From the NCBI GenBank assembly GCA_000209465.1, contig GL890591.1, positions 2,177-66,176 of the forward strand: a stretch of 64,000 nucleotides of DNA, in the 5' to 3' direction. The position numbers were made by a program, and so were the translations under genes. This DNA comes from Lachnospiraceae oral taxon 107 str. F0167. GTDB lineage: Bacteria > Bacillota > Clostridia > Lachnospirales > Lachnospiraceae. Position 1 is the stretch's first letter. Each line of letters begins with the position of its first letter. A model generated the notes under the pieces. That model ran no database searches and was not told where the DNA came from. It saw only the letters and a program-made list of their open reading frames with translations. This document shows, one piece after another, positions 26,625-36,391 of the stretch.

Positions 26625-28286
26625 ATGACAAAGCTTAGAACATTGATAGTGGGGCATAAGAACCCGGATACAGATTCAATCTGTGCGGCTATAAGTTATG
26701 CCGATCTAAAGTCAAAAACTGAAGAGGGAGAGTTTTCACCGAGGCGTGCCGGAGAGATCAATGAGGAAACCAAATTTGTATTGAACTACTTCAAGGTTAA
26801 ACCGCCTAAGCTTACCGAAAGTGTTAAAACCCAAGTAAAAGACATTGAAATAAAACATACCAAGGGTGTAGATAAAAATATATCCTTTAAAAAGGCGTGG
26901 TCACTTATGCAGGAGCTTGATGTAGTGACCTTGCCGACAGTAAACAGCGAAGGTAACCTGGAAGGAATTATATCCATCAGTGATATTGCAAACTCATATA
27001 TGAATATATATGACAGCAGAATACTTGCAAAAGCCAATACAAGATATTCAAATATTTTGGAAACTCTTGAGGGCTCTTTGGTGGTAGGAAATGATAAAGC
27101 CTATTTTAATGAAGGCAAGGTTGTAGTGGCGGCTGCAAATCCCGATATGATGGAGTTTTATATCGAAAAGGATGATCTTGTAATTCTTGGAAACAGATAT
27201 GAGATGCAGCTTTGTGCTATAGAGATGGGAGCGGCATGTATCATAGTATGCGAGGGTGCGGGTGCGTCTATAACCATTCAAAAACTGGCAAAGGAGCATG
27301 GTACTACCATTATCACAACAGCCTATGATACATTTACCGTTGCAAGACTTATAAATCAGTCCATGCCTATAAATTACTTTATGAAAACTGAGAATCTTAT
27401 AACATTTGAAAATGAGGATTATTTGGATGAAATAAAGGAAGTCATGGCAAATGTCAGACATAGAGATTTTCCGATACTTGATAAAAACGGAAAGTATCTT
27501 GGAATGTTTTCAAGAAGAAATCTTCTCGGTGCAAAGGGCAAGAGAGTTATAATGGTGGATCACAATGAAAAAAGCCAGGCAGTCGATGGAATAGAGCATG
27601 CAAATGTACTGGAAATAATAGACCACCACAGACTTGGAACGGTGGAAACAATAGGGCCGGTTTATTTTAGAAATCAGCCTCTTGGATGTACCTCCACCAT
27701 TATATATCAAATGTATCATGAAAAAGGCGTGGAGATTCCGAAGCATATTGCGGGACTTATGTGTTCAGCCATTATATCCGATACATTACTTTTCAGATCT
27801 CCGACATGTACGGAGGTGGATAAGGCTGCAGGTCTTGATCTTGCAAGGATAGCCGGTATTGATATAGAAAAATATGCAAATCAGATGTTTGCTTCAGCAA
27901 GCAATCTGAACGGAAAAACCGATGAACAGATTTTCCATCAGGATTATAAGAAATTCACACTCGGACAAATCAGTATAGGTATAGGACAGATAAGCTCTTT
28001 AAATGAGGAAGAGCTTGACGGTATTGAAAGCAGATTGCTGCCGTTCCTTACAAAGCTTCATGAAGAGAGTGAAGAAGATATGATGTTCTTTATGCTGACA
28101 AATATATTGGAGCAATCAACAAGACTTATATGTGTAGGTGCAGGAGCTATGGCTCTTGTGGTGAAATCCTTTAGAATAGATGAAGCGGCATATGATATCA
28201 ATGATGTAGGAGTCATTAAATTAGCTTCCGTGGTATCAAGAAAAAAACAGCTTGTACCAAGTCTTATGATAGGAATACAGATGTAG
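26625..28286 (+). CDS. ppaC: Mn-dependent inorganic pyrophosphatase with CBS-DRTGG insert
   Basis: 553 residues, much longer than the ~310 of plain PpaC, because regulatory domains interrupt the DHH domain. The start is VGHKNPDTDSICAAISY (metal His/Asp). CBS1 (~70-130), a DRTGG-like region (~130-245) and CBS2 (~245-305) follow. The DHH domain resumes with MVDHNEKSQAV and EIIDHHRLG, and the C-terminal DHHA2 part has PLGCTSTIIYQMY and ends RKKQLVPSL. CBS domains in this family bind adenine nucleotides, so hydrolysis of PPi is likely tuned by energy state. It lies in a tight operon-like row. Confidence 0.93.
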   Translation: MTKLRTLIVGHKNPDTDSICAAISYADLKSKTEEGEFSPRRAGEINEETKFVLNYFKVKPPKLTESVKTQVKDIEIKHTKGVDKNISFKKAWSLMQELDVVTLPTVNSEGNLEGIISISDIANSYMNIYDSRILAKANTRYSNILETLEGSLVVGNDKAYFNEGKVVVAAANPDMMEFYIEKDDLVILGNRYEMQLCAIEMGAACIIVCEGAGASITIQKLAKEHGTTIITTAYDTFTVARLINQSMPINYFMKTENLITFENEDYLDEIKEVMANVRHRDFPILDKNGKYLGMFSRRNLLGAKGKRVIMVDHNEKSQAVDGIEHANVLEIIDHHRLGTVETIGPVYFRNQPLGCTSTIIYQMYHEKGVEIPKHIAGLMCSAIISDTLLFRSPTCTEVDKAAGLDLARIAGIDIEKYANQMFASASNLNGKTDEQIFHQDYKKFTLGQISIGIGQISSLNEEELDGIESRLLPFLTKLHEESEEDMMFFMLTNILEQSTRLICVGAGAMALVVKSFRIDEAAYDINDVGVIKLASVVSRKKQLVPSLMIGIQM

Positions 28287-28293
28287 GAGAGAT

Positions 28294-28953
28294 ATGGGAA
28301 AGAAGTCTAATATTACATTGATAGGTATGCCTGCATCCGGTAAGTCATCAGTAGGAGTGGTTCTGGCAAAAAGACTTGGAAAGAAATTTGTAGATACAGA
28401 TATAGTTATCCAGGAAAAATATGGAAAGCTTTTAAAAGAGCTTATAGAAGAACATGGAGATGACGGATTTAGAGAGATTGAGGATGAGGTAAATGCCACA
28501 ATTGATGTAAGTAACAGTATAATATCTCCCGGAGGAAGTGTGGTATATGGCGAAAGGGCTATGAAACATCTGAAAGAAATAAGTGTTGTCATATATCTGG
28601 AACTTTCATATACCGCAATCAAATCAAGGCTTGGAGACTTGAGAGAGAGAGGGATTACATTAAAGGACGGACAGACTTTAAAGGATTTGTACTTGGAAAG
28701 AACTCCATTGTATAAAAAATATGCCGATATAACAATCAATGAAATGAAAAAATCCTTGTCAAAGACCATTGATGAAATCTGTGAAAGTCTTGGTGAAAAG
28801 CCGAGGAAAAAAAGAAATTTCAAAAGCAGAAAAATCAAAAAAGAAAAAGACGGCAAGGAAAAGTCTAAAAACAGTCAAAAAAATTATAAAGACAATAAAA
28901 ATAATGTTCAAAGAAAAAGTGTAAAGAAATATTTTAAGAAAAATGAGAATTGA
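28294..28953 (+). CDS. aroK: Shikimate kinase with lysine-rich tail
   Basis: 219 residues; the kinase is ~165 and the rest is a basic tail with many Lys/Asn. Walker A is GMPASGKSS, the shikimate-binding acidic pair is DTDIVI, and RERGI is in the lid. The usual GGG motif reads SPGGSVV, so the third Gly is Ser. It phosphorylates shikimate in the aromatic amino acid pathway. The tail may mediate RNA or protein contacts (unknown). The last 11 bp overlap the next gene. Confidence 0.85.
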   Translation: MGKKSNITLIGMPASGKSSVGVVLAKRLGKKFVDTDIVIQEKYGKLLKELIEEHGDDGFREIEDEVNATIDVSNSIISPGGSVVYGERAMKHLKEISVVIYLELSYTAIKSRLGDLRERGITLKDGQTLKDLYLERTPLYKKYADITINEMKKSLSKTIDEICESLGEKPRKKRNFKSRKIKKEKDGKEKSKNSQKNYKDNKNNVQRKSVKKYFKKNEN

Positions 28954-29512
28954 TTTTAAACCCGGGAATATGCTGTATCCCGTACCTGTGGTAATGGTAA
29001 GCTGTGCAGACAGTGAGGGGAGAAGTGATATAGTAACAGTGGCATGGACAGGTACTATTTGTACAAATCCTCCCATGGTATATATTTCTCTTAGACCAAG
29101 CAGGTATTCATATGATATAATAAAAAAATCAGGTGAGTTTGTTATAAATCTTACCAATGAAAGATTGGCAAAAATAGCAGATGAATGCGGTGTAAAATCA
29201 GGCAGAGATGTTGATAAATGGAAATTATTAAAGATAGAGCAGTTGCCATCAAAGGTGGTAGCTGCTTCATCTATTAAAGAAAGTCCGGTCTGTATAGAAT
29301 GTAAAGTCGAAAATATTCTCGAACTTGGTTCACATCATATGTTTACTGCGAAGGTAGTTGCTGTAAATGTGGACGCAAAATATATGGATGAAAAAAACAA
29401 ATTTGACCTGACGAAAGCCGACATGGTAGTATATAATCATGGAGAGTATATTGGATTGTCAAAAGTGCTGGGTACCTTCGGGTACAGTGTAAAAAAGAAG
29501 AAAAGAAAGTAA
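28943..29512 (+). CDS. Flavin reductase-like (FMN-binding split barrel) protein
   Basis: 189 residues. The flavin reductase fold appears in PVPVVMVSCADSEGR, then IVTVAWTGTICTNPPMVYIS, SGEFVINLTNERLA and SPVCIECKVENI. Family members reduce free or bound FMN with NAD(P)H, or act as flavoredoxins; the partner is unknown here. It starts inside the aroK tail and shares its transcript. Confidence 0.85.
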   Translation: MRIDFKPGNMLYPVPVVMVSCADSEGRSDIVTVAWTGTICTNPPMVYISLRPSRYSYDIIKKSGEFVINLTNERLAKIADECGVKSGRDVDKWKLLKIEQLPSKVVAASSIKESPVCIECKVENILELGSHHMFTAKVVAVNVDAKYMDEKNKFDLTKADMVVYNHGEYIGLSKVLGTFGYSVKKKKRK

Positions 29513-29527
29513 TCTGGGAGGCATCTT

Positions 29528-30904
29528 GTGAAAGAGATGAATTTTAATGAGCTGAAACATATATATTTTTGCGGTATAGGTGGCATCAGCATGAGTGGAC
29601 TTGCAAGAGTACTTTTAGAAAAGGGCTTTAAGATAAGTGGCTCGGATACAAAAGCAAGTAATATAACAAAGGATTTGGAGGAGAGGGGAGTAAATATATT
29701 TAACTCCCAACAGGAGTCCAATATAAAGGATGATATAGATTTATTTGTATATACGGCAGCCGTACATGAGGACAATCCCGAGTTTATAAAGGCAAAGGGA
29801 AAAAATATTCCTATAATGACAAGGGCAGAGCTTCTTGGATATGTGATGTCAAAATTTAAGGAAAGTATTGCTATAAGCGGTACTCACGGAAAGACTACCA
29901 CAACTTCCATGCTGTCATATATTTTATTGGATTCAGGTCAGGACCCTACAATATCTGTAGGCGGAGTATTAAAGAAAATAAAGGGAAATATTCATATAGG
30001 AAGCGGAGATGTTTTTGTTACCGAAGCATGTGAATATACCAATAGTTTTTTATCATTAAACCCGACAATAGGTGTTATATTAAATATTGAAGAGGATCAT
30101 CTGGACTTCTTTAAAGATATTGATGAAATCAGGAACTCTTTTAAGAAATTTGTAACAAATACAAGCGATGAGGGTTGTATAATAATAAATGATAAAATTG
30201 AAAATAATGAGGAAATCACAGAGAATTTCAAAGGCAAAGTAGTAAGATATGGAAGTGAAAATTCTGATTGTTTTGTTAATAATATAAGATATGATGAATT
30301 AGGATATCCTACATTTGATCTTATTTATAAGGGAAGTACATATAAGGATGTTAAGCTTTGTGTAGGTGGAAATCACAATATAGACAATGCTTTGGCATCT
30401 ATTTGTGTTGCTTTTGAGCTTGGTGTGGGTATAGAAGATATAAAGAATGGACTTTTGGAGTTTTCGGGAGCCGACAGAAGATTTGAGATAAAGGGCAAAA
30501 TGGGAAATATCACTATAGTAGATGATTATGCACATCATCCGAGTGAGATTGCCGCCACTTTAAATATTGCAAAGAGATATCCGCATAAGAGGCTTGTAAT
30601 TGCTTTTCAACCACATACTTTTACCAGAACGAAGGCTTTTTTTGAGGAGTTTGCCGATGTTTTAAAAGATGTGGATAATTGTATTATAGCTAAAATCTAT
30701 CCGGCAAGAGAAACGGATGATTTAGGAATGAGTGCCAAACTTTTATCTGAGAGGATAAATTCGCTGGGAGGCAATTCAAGGGATTTTGATACCTTTGATG
30801 AAATTGAAAATTATCTTTTGGAAAACTTATGTGATGGAGATTTGTTTATCACAATGGGTGCAGGTGACATCGTAAGAGTCGGTGAGGTTTTACTTGGAGA
30901 ATAG
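29528..30904 (+). CDS. murC: UDP-N-acetylmuramate-L-alanine ligase
   Basis: 458 residues, GTG start preceded by GGGAGGCAT. It ligates L-Ala to UDP-MurNAc in peptidoglycan synthesis. The N-terminal Rossmann domain has HIYFCGIGGISMSGLA, the ATP site is SGTHGKTTTTSML, the central ligase site is NIEEDHLDFF, and HNIDNALA and the C-terminal YAHHPSEIAATL complete the pattern. It is cytoplasmic. Confidence 0.95.
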   Translation: MKEMNFNELKHIYFCGIGGISMSGLARVLLEKGFKISGSDTKASNITKDLEERGVNIFNSQQESNIKDDIDLFVYTAAVHEDNPEFIKAKGKNIPIMTRAELLGYVMSKFKESIAISGTHGKTTTTSMLSYILLDSGQDPTISVGGVLKKIKGNIHIGSGDVFVTEACEYTNSFLSLNPTIGVILNIEEDHLDFFKDIDEIRNSFKKFVTNTSDEGCIIINDKIENNEEITENFKGKVVRYGSENSDCFVNNIRYDELGYPTFDLIYKGSTYKDVKLCVGGNHNIDNALASICVAFELGVGIEDIKNGLLEFSGADRRFEIKGKMGNITIVDDYAHHPSEIAATLNIAKRYPHKRLVIAFQPHTFTRTKAFFEEFADVLKDVDNCIIAKIYPARETDDLGMSAKLLSERINSLGGNSRDFDTFDEIENYLLENLCDGDLFITMGAGDIVRVGEVLLGE

Positions 30905-30962
30905 AGAATATTCCAAGCTGTATAATAAATATGTATTATAAATTTAATACAAAGGGAGAGCT

Positions 30963-32189
30963 ATGAAGTACGAATTTTTAAAGGCGGATATAACAAGCAT
31001 TGTAAGTTTGCCATCAGAATTTATAGATAAATATATGCTAAAGGCAAATGGTGATTATATAAAGGTATACCTTTTTATGCTAAGAAATGCCGGTAGATTG
31101 ATAAATCCTGAAATCATAGCGGATGCCCTTGAACTTACAATAAAGGATGTAGAGAGAGCCATAACATATTGGTGCAAGAGTGGTATACTTATAGAAAAAG
31201 AGGAAAATATCGCAAAGATTGGAAGCGGAGATGATTTTGAGGAAATACTGCTTACAAAGAATCTGCCTACAAAAGAGGAACTGGAAGAGGCAAGGCGTAT
31301 CTTAAATGCCGCAAATGAACTGTATAAGAGAAAAGAAAATCAGGAAAATATAATGGCTGAGGCAAATACAGCTAAAGAAGATATAAAAGAACAGGCGGAA
31401 ATACCTGATAAAAATTCGGATGAAAATACAAATCAGACAGATGGAGAAACACAGGCTGAACCGAAAGACCAAATGAGGGAAGAGGAAGTAAAGGAAGAAA
31501 AGCCGAAGCTTCCTGACAGAAGTTTGGTGGATTTGCCAAAGCTTAAAGGTGATGAGGATTTCCAGGAACTGGTATTTTGTGTGCAGACATATATTGAAAA
31601 AATATTTACACCTACAGATACGGAAAAGCTTGCATATTTATATGATGTTGTGGGAATGTCAAAGGATTTGCTCGAATATATAGCAGAGTTATCCGTTCAA
31701 AAGGGCAAGAAGAATATAAACTATATCGAAAGAGTTGCTCTGTCATTACATGAAAAGGGTATTACCACAGTGGAGGCTGCCAAAGAGGACAATATAAAAT
31801 TTTATAATGAAAATAAAGCGGTATTAAAGGCTTTTGGAATTTATGACAGGGTATTGGCACCTGTAGAGTCAAGATATGTAAAAAAATGGTTTGATGAATT
31901 CGGATTCAGCACAGAGATAGTTGTGGAGGCTATAAGTAGAACTGTCTTAAACACTTCTTCACAGAGCTTTTCCTATGCCGACGGAATACTTACAAGATGG
32001 CATAATAATAATGTCCGCACTGTTTCAGATATAAAAGCACAGGATGAAAAGCATGATGAGAGAGTAAAGAATGCCCCAAAACCTGCAAATACTTCGTCTA
32101 AATCAAAGTTCAATAATTTTGAACAGAGAAATGACAGTATTGAATCCGATATGCAGAACAAGTTTTTAAATGAGCTGAACAAAATGTAG
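30963..32189 (+). CDS. DnaD-domain replication protein
   Basis: 408 residues. The N-terminal ~100 residues are a winged-helix-like DnaD N-domain (IPSEF-like start, KVYLFMLRNAGRLINPE). A low-complexity acidic linker (~115-190, rich in E, K, D and N) follows. Two C-terminal DnaD domains contain YIERVALSLHEKGITTVEAA-like and WFDEFGFSTEIVVEAISRT segments. It acts with the DnaC-like gene 19 bp downstream in helicase loading (inferred from family and neighbourhood). AAAGGGAGAG precedes the start. Confidence 0.85.
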   Translation: MKYEFLKADITSIVSLPSEFIDKYMLKANGDYIKVYLFMLRNAGRLINPEIIADALELTIKDVERAITYWCKSGILIEKEENIAKIGSGDDFEEILLTKNLPTKEELEEARRILNAANELYKRKENQENIMAEANTAKEDIKEQAEIPDKNSDENTNQTDGETQAEPKDQMREEEVKEEKPKLPDRSLVDLPKLKGDEDFQELVFCVQTYIEKIFTPTDTEKLAYLYDVVGMSKDLLEYIAELSVQKGKKNINYIERVALSLHEKGITTVEAAKEDNIKFYNENKAVLKAFGIYDRVLAPVESRYVKKWFDEFGFSTEIVVEAISRTVLNTSSQSFSYADGILTRWHNNNVRTVSDIKAQDEKHDERVKNAPKPANTSSKSKFNNFEQRNDSIESDMQNKFLNELNKM

Positions 32190-32208
32190 TTTAGCTTAAA
32201 GGAGATAT

Positions 32209-33234
32209 ATGGCTATAAATAATTCCTCATATAATGAAATAATGAGAGAATATGAAAATATAAGAGCAAATAACAGGGCTGCACAGGTAAGAAGAATTGA
32301 AGAGGTATATAAAAAGATACCGCAGATGAAGGATTTGAATAATTCGACCGGCAGTATGGCGGTATCCAGATATAAGGAGAGTTTAAAATCGGGTAAAATA
32401 TCAATGCCTGATTTAAAAAATGATATTGATAAGATAAAAAAAGATAAAGAAAAACTTTTACTGGATGCGGGATTTCCAAAAGACTATATGGAGATAAGCT
32501 ATAATTGTGAGGATTGCAGGGATACAGGATATATCGAGGGGAAGAAATGCCATTGTCTGCAAGCAAGGATAAGAAAGCTCTTATATGCGCAGTCAAATTT
32601 GGAAAATATATTAAATAAAGAAAATTTTGAGAATTTTTCATTTGATTATTATGATAATAAAAATATTCTTGCAGGTCAAAATATGACAAATGCCTCATAT
32701 ATGGAAGGCGTTAAAAAATTCTGCGAGAGATTTGCCGATAAATATTTTAAGCAAAACAGAGCTGAAAATGACATAGCTTTGGACTCGGGTGAGGAAAATG
32801 ACAGAAAAAATATTATATTTAGCGGAAATACAGGAGTTGGAAAGACTTATCTTAGCAATTGTATTGCAAAGGTTGCACTTGACAGATATTACTCCGTAAT
32901 ATATCTCAGTGCGAAGGAACTTTTTGAAGTATTGGTAAAGGTAAAAATGGAAAAGAGCGAAGAGCAAAAATATCTGCTTCTTCTTGACGGTATTTATGAA
33001 AGTGATATGCTTATAATTGATGATTTAGGAACGGAACTTTCCAATCACTTTACAACTACCGAATTTTTCCATATAATAAACCGTAGGATAAATAATGAAA
33101 AATCCACTATAATATCGACCAATCTCAGCCTGGATGAAATGAGGGATATATATAGTGAAAGGGTTACTTCCCGTATAAGAAAGAGCTTTATTTATATAAG
33201 ATTGTTTGGCAATGATATCAGAGCAAGGCTTTAA
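32209..33234 (+). CDS. DnaC/DnaI-like helicase loader, AAA+ ATPase
   Basis: 341 residues. The N-terminal part has a Cys motif (CEDCRDTGYIEGKKCHC) like the zinc ribbon of DnaI-type loaders. The AAA+ domain has Walker A FSGNTGVGKTYLSN, Walker B LLIIDDLGTEL, a sensor STIISTNLSL and an Arg finger near SERVTSRI. It loads the replicative helicase onto DNA. The start has GGAGATAT, and the 3' end overlaps upstream of the prs ribosome binding site. Confidence 0.9.
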   Translation: MAINNSSYNEIMREYENIRANNRAAQVRRIEEVYKKIPQMKDLNNSTGSMAVSRYKESLKSGKISMPDLKNDIDKIKKDKEKLLLDAGFPKDYMEISYNCEDCRDTGYIEGKKCHCLQARIRKLLYAQSNLENILNKENFENFSFDYYDNKNILAGQNMTNASYMEGVKKFCERFADKYFKQNRAENDIALDSGEENDRKNIIFSGNTGVGKTYLSNCIAKVALDRYYSVIYLSAKELFEVLVKVKMEKSEEQKYLLLLDGIYESDMLIIDDLGTELSNHFTTTEFFHIINRRINNEKSTIISTNLSLDEMRDIYSERVTSRIRKSFIYIRLFGNDIRARL

Positions 33235-33244
33235 TGGAGGAAAT

Positions 33245-34420
33245 ATGCTGTACGAAGATAAAAAAATTGATTCTATTCCTGTAGGTCCGCTGGGGCTAAT
33301 ACCTCTTAGAGGAATGGAGGAATTTACAAAGAAGGTAAACGATTACCTTGTAGAGTGGCGTAGAGAAAGAGAAAACGAGCATAAGGATACGCTTTTATTT
33401 TCAGAATACGAAAAAGATGATTATATTGTAAAGGCCAATATTTCAAGATTCGGTTCTGGTGAAGCCAAGGGTACTATAGAAGAGTCTGTAAGAGGTGATG
33501 ATTTATATTTGCTTGTAGATGTTTGTAATTATTCTATGACTTATTCACTGTCAGGTAAGATAAATCATATGTCACCGGATGATCATTTCCAGGATTTAAA
33601 AAGAATCATTGCCGCTATAGCAGGAAAGGCAAGAAGGATAAATGTTATAATGCCTTTCTTATATGAAAGTCGTCAGCATAAAAAGACCGGAAGAGAGTCG
33701 CTTGACTGTGCATTGGCATTACAGGAACTTACAAATATGGGGGTTGACAATATAATTACATTTGACGCCCATGACCCGAGAGTACAAAATGCCATACCGC
33801 TAAAGGGATTTGAAACGGTACAGCCGATTTATCAATACACAAAGGGACTTTTAAAACATTTCCCGGATTTGCAGGTTGACTCGGATCATATGATGATTAT
33901 TTCACCGGATGAAGGCGGCATGAGAAGAGCTATATATTTTGCAAATATGTTAAAGCTTGATGTAGGTATGTTCTACAAAAGAAGAGATTATACCAAAGTG
34001 GTTGACGGAAGAAATCCTATTATAGCACATGAGTTTTTAGGCTCGGATGTGGAAGGAAAGGATTTGGTAATCATTGATGATATGATATCATCAGGAGAGA
34101 GTGTACAGGAAGTTGCCAAGGAATTAAAAAAGAGGAAAGCAAGAAGAGTATTTGTATGTGCAACTTTCGGATTGTTTACAAACGGTTTTGCAAAGTTTGA
34201 TAAATATTATGAGAACGGCATTATAGACGGTATATTTACTACAAATCTTGTATATCAATCACCGAACCTGCTTAGTAAACCTTATTACTATAATGTTGAA
34301 ATGAGTAAATATGTGGCACTTATCATAGATAATTTAAATCATGATTCTACTATAAGCGGTCTTTTGACTCCTACAAACAGAATCAATACTTTGCTCGATA
34401 AGGTAAGAAATAAAAAATAA
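33245..34420 (+). CDS. prs: Ribose-phosphate pyrophosphokinase (long form)
   Basis: 391 residues from the ATG at 33245 (AATGGAGGAAAT upstream). It makes PRPP from ribose 5-phosphate and ATP. Segments are the ATP-binding HHMSPDD-like NHMSPDDHFQDL, the flexible-loop ESRQHKKTGRESLD, FDAHDPRVQNAIP, and the PRPP loop LVIIDDMISSGES. It is longer than classical Prs (~315) and typical of a clostridial subgroup. Its product feeds the pyrE and purine genes elsewhere in the window. Confidence 0.93.
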   Translation: MLYEDKKIDSIPVGPLGLIPLRGMEEFTKKVNDYLVEWRRERENEHKDTLLFSEYEKDDYIVKANISRFGSGEAKGTIEESVRGDDLYLLVDVCNYSMTYSLSGKINHMSPDDHFQDLKRIIAAIAGKARRINVIMPFLYESRQHKKTGRESLDCALALQELTNMGVDNIITFDAHDPRVQNAIPLKGFETVQPIYQYTKGLLKHFPDLQVDSDHMMIISPDEGGMRRAIYFANMLKLDVGMFYKRRDYTKVVDGRNPIIAHEFLGSDVEGKDLVIIDDMISSGESVQEVAKELKKRKARRVFVCATFGLFTNGFAKFDKYYENGIIDGIFTTNLVYQSPNLLSKPYYYNVEMSKYVALIIDNLNHDSTISGLLTPTNRINTLLDKVRNKK

Positions 34421-34437
34421 ATATAAGGTTTTGGATT

Positions 34438-35151
34438 ATGAGAATAGTGATATGTGATGATAATCCAATAGAACGAAACAGTTTATTAGAGGTCACTACG
34501 GATATATCAAATTCCGAGGGATATGATACGGAATTTGAGGTGTTTGAAAATGCCAAGCAGATGTTATTTGAAGTGGAAGATAAATTAGAACTTATTGATG
34601 TGATGCTTTTGGATATAAATATGCCGGAAATGGACGGAATGGAGGCAGCATCAAAACTTCGTTCAAATGGATATATTGGTGAGATAGTATTTACTACAGT
34701 ATCTAAAAACCATATGCTTGGGGCATTTGATGTCAGGGCTTTCAATTACATTGTAAAGGGCGAGACCGATGGTGCCAAGACTGTGAAGATAATAAAGGAT
34801 GTATTGGAAATTGCATCTGAAAAGTCTAAGGAGTATATGCTGTTTACCGGTATTGGAGAATATAGAAATATCGCAATCAATGACATAAAATATTTTGAAG
34901 TTAGAGGTAAAATAATAACCGTATACTATGGCAGTAAAAGCTTTGAGTTTATTTCAACAATTGGAAAACTTGAAAACTTGCTGTTTACAAAAGGTTTTTT
35001 AAGAGTGCATAGGTCATTTTTGGTTTCATTGCAGTATATAAAAACATTTACTTATGAGGAAATAACTTTAATTGATCATACAGTTATTTCAGTAGGTAGA
35101 AAATACTATAGCGGATTAAAGGATGCAATGAAAGAGAATGCAATAGGGTGA
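34438..35151 (+). CDS. LytTR-family response regulator (orphan)
   Basis: 237 residues. The receiver domain has the acidic pair CDD at the start, the phospho-acceptor Asp in MLLDINMPEMDGMEAA and a Thr/Lys pair further on. The C-terminal LytTR DNA-binding domain has IAINDIKYFEVRGKIITVY and FLRVHRSFLVSLQYIKTF. No histidine kinase lies next to it. The surface-protein gene 5 bp downstream is a likely target or partner (inference). Confidence 0.9.
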   Translation: MRIVICDDNPIERNSLLEVTTDISNSEGYDTEFEVFENAKQMLFEVEDKLELIDVMLLDINMPEMDGMEAASKLRSNGYIGEIVFTTVSKNHMLGAFDVRAFNYIVKGETDGAKTVKIIKDVLEIASEKSKEYMLFTGIGEYRNIAINDIKYFEVRGKIITVYYGSKSFEFISTIGKLENLLFTKGFLRVHRSFLVSLQYIKTFTYEEITLIDHTVISVGRKYYSGLKDAMKENAIG

Positions 35152-35155
35152 TAAA

Positions 35156-36391
35156 ATGAAAAAAAAGTATAGAGCAGTCGGTGCTATGTCTTTAGTATTG
35201 GTAACGGCTTTTATATCGGTATATGGTGTAGGTATTATAAACAGTAAGGCTACAACTTTGGGATATCCTGCGGGAGTCAATACATTAAATACATACGATA
35301 CCACACCAAGTATATATGAAACCACACCAAGTGTGGACGGCACTACACAGTCAACAAGTACTACACAGTCAACAAGTACTACACAGTATGAAAACGGAAA
35401 TACGGTAGAACCCGGAAATCCGAACAATCCCGGCAGAGGTACTTACGGAGAATGGGTTGTTATAAAAGAGCCTACATATGAAGAAGAGGGACTAAGGAGA
35501 AGGGAATTTAAGTCTTACGAAGGTTCATATTCTATGGAATATGAGAGTATACCAAGACTTAAAAGACCTGATATACCCACAGAAACAATGGAGAGCACTA
35601 CCGAAACGTCTTCAGAGATATTGCCGTCAAATGAATTGCCTACTGAAACGTCTTCAGAGATATTGCCGTCAAATGAATTGCCTACTGAAACATCTTCAGA
35701 GATATTGCCGTCAAATGAATTGCCTACTGAAACTGAAACTTCAAAGGAGATACCTTCAAAGGAAATGCCTTCAGAGGCGCCTTCGACTGCTGATGAAACT
35801 CCGGCTACAAGATCAAATTCCGATGATTACCATATTCACAGGGGATCGGGAAGAGTCAATAGTGTCAGAAAACTTGGAAATGTAAAAAAAGAAGATACAA
35901 TTCCACAAAGCAGTACAGAAGTTTTAAGCAGTGAGGATATCGAAGAGAGCAGTATGGCTGATGATATCAGAGCAGAGAATGTTAAACCTGTAAAAAGTAA
36001 TGTCGGTAAATCTGAAAAGAAAAATAAAAAAAGCAGGAATGTAAACAGTACCGTTCCTGAAACTGTAGTGCATAGTATTGAGGATACTGAGGAAACTAAG
36101 GAGTCTGAATATATAAAAGCTTCCACAGGGAATAAGCAAACACCTGTAAAAATAACGGAAGCTGCTACAGGGAGCAAAGAAGTTATAGTTACGAAAGTAG
36201 ATAACGACATACCTGAAAGTAAATCTTATGATAACAGTTTTAACAGATATGACGGAGCTACACTTTTGGCGGCGGGAGTTTATGCATGGTGGGCTGTAAT
36301 TATTTTACTGCCGATGGTAAATGCATCAAAATGGATAAATAAGAAGAGAAAAGAAAAATTGAGGGGCAATGTTAATAAGAAATATAATTGA
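35156..36391 (+). CDS. Secreted repeat-rich surface protein with C-terminal membrane helix
   Basis: 411 residues. A signal peptide (MKKKYRAVGAMSLVLVTAFI) is followed by Thr/Ser/Gln-rich stretches, and then three tandem 14-residue units of the form PTETSSEILPSNEL coded by 42-bp repeats. A long Ser/Glu/Lys-rich part continues to ~residue 365. It ends with a hydrophobic helix (LLAAGVYAWWAVIILLPMV) and basic tail, so it is likely membrane-anchored and extracytoplasmic rather than sortase-linked. There is no enzymatic motif. Repeat number may vary between strains. Confidence 0.75.
   Translation: MKKKYRAVGAMSLVLVTAFISVYGVGIINSKATTLGYPAGVNTLNTYDTTPSIYETTPSVDGTTQSTSTTQSTSTTQYENGNTVEPGNPNNPGRGTYGEWVVIKEPTYEEEGLRRREFKSYEGSYSMEYESIPRLKRPDIPTETMESTTETSSEILPSNELPTETSSEILPSNELPTETSSEILPSNELPTETETSKEIPSKEMPSEAPSTADETPATRSNSDDYHIHRGSGRVNSVRKLGNVKKEDTIPQSSTEVLSSEDIEESSMADDIRAENVKPVKSNVGKSEKKNKKSRNVNSTVPETVVHSIEDTEETKESEYIKASTGNKQTPVKITEAATGSKEVIVTKVDNDIPESKSYDNSFNRYDGATLLAAGVYAWWAVIILLPMVNASKWINKKRKEKLRGNVNKKYN
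35603..35728 (+). repeat. 42-bp tandem repeat, three copies
   Basis: Units start at 35603, 35645 and 35687 and are nearly identical; the third has one visible change (ACG to ACA). They lie in frame in the surface-protein gene and encode the 14-residue unit. Such repeats change number by slippage without breaking the frame. Confidence 0.9.

Noticed and set aside
35541-35885. Alternative + frame through the 42-bp repeats
   Set aside because: It is produced by the repeat unit in a second frame, and has no ribosome binding site; the signal-peptide frame is the gene.
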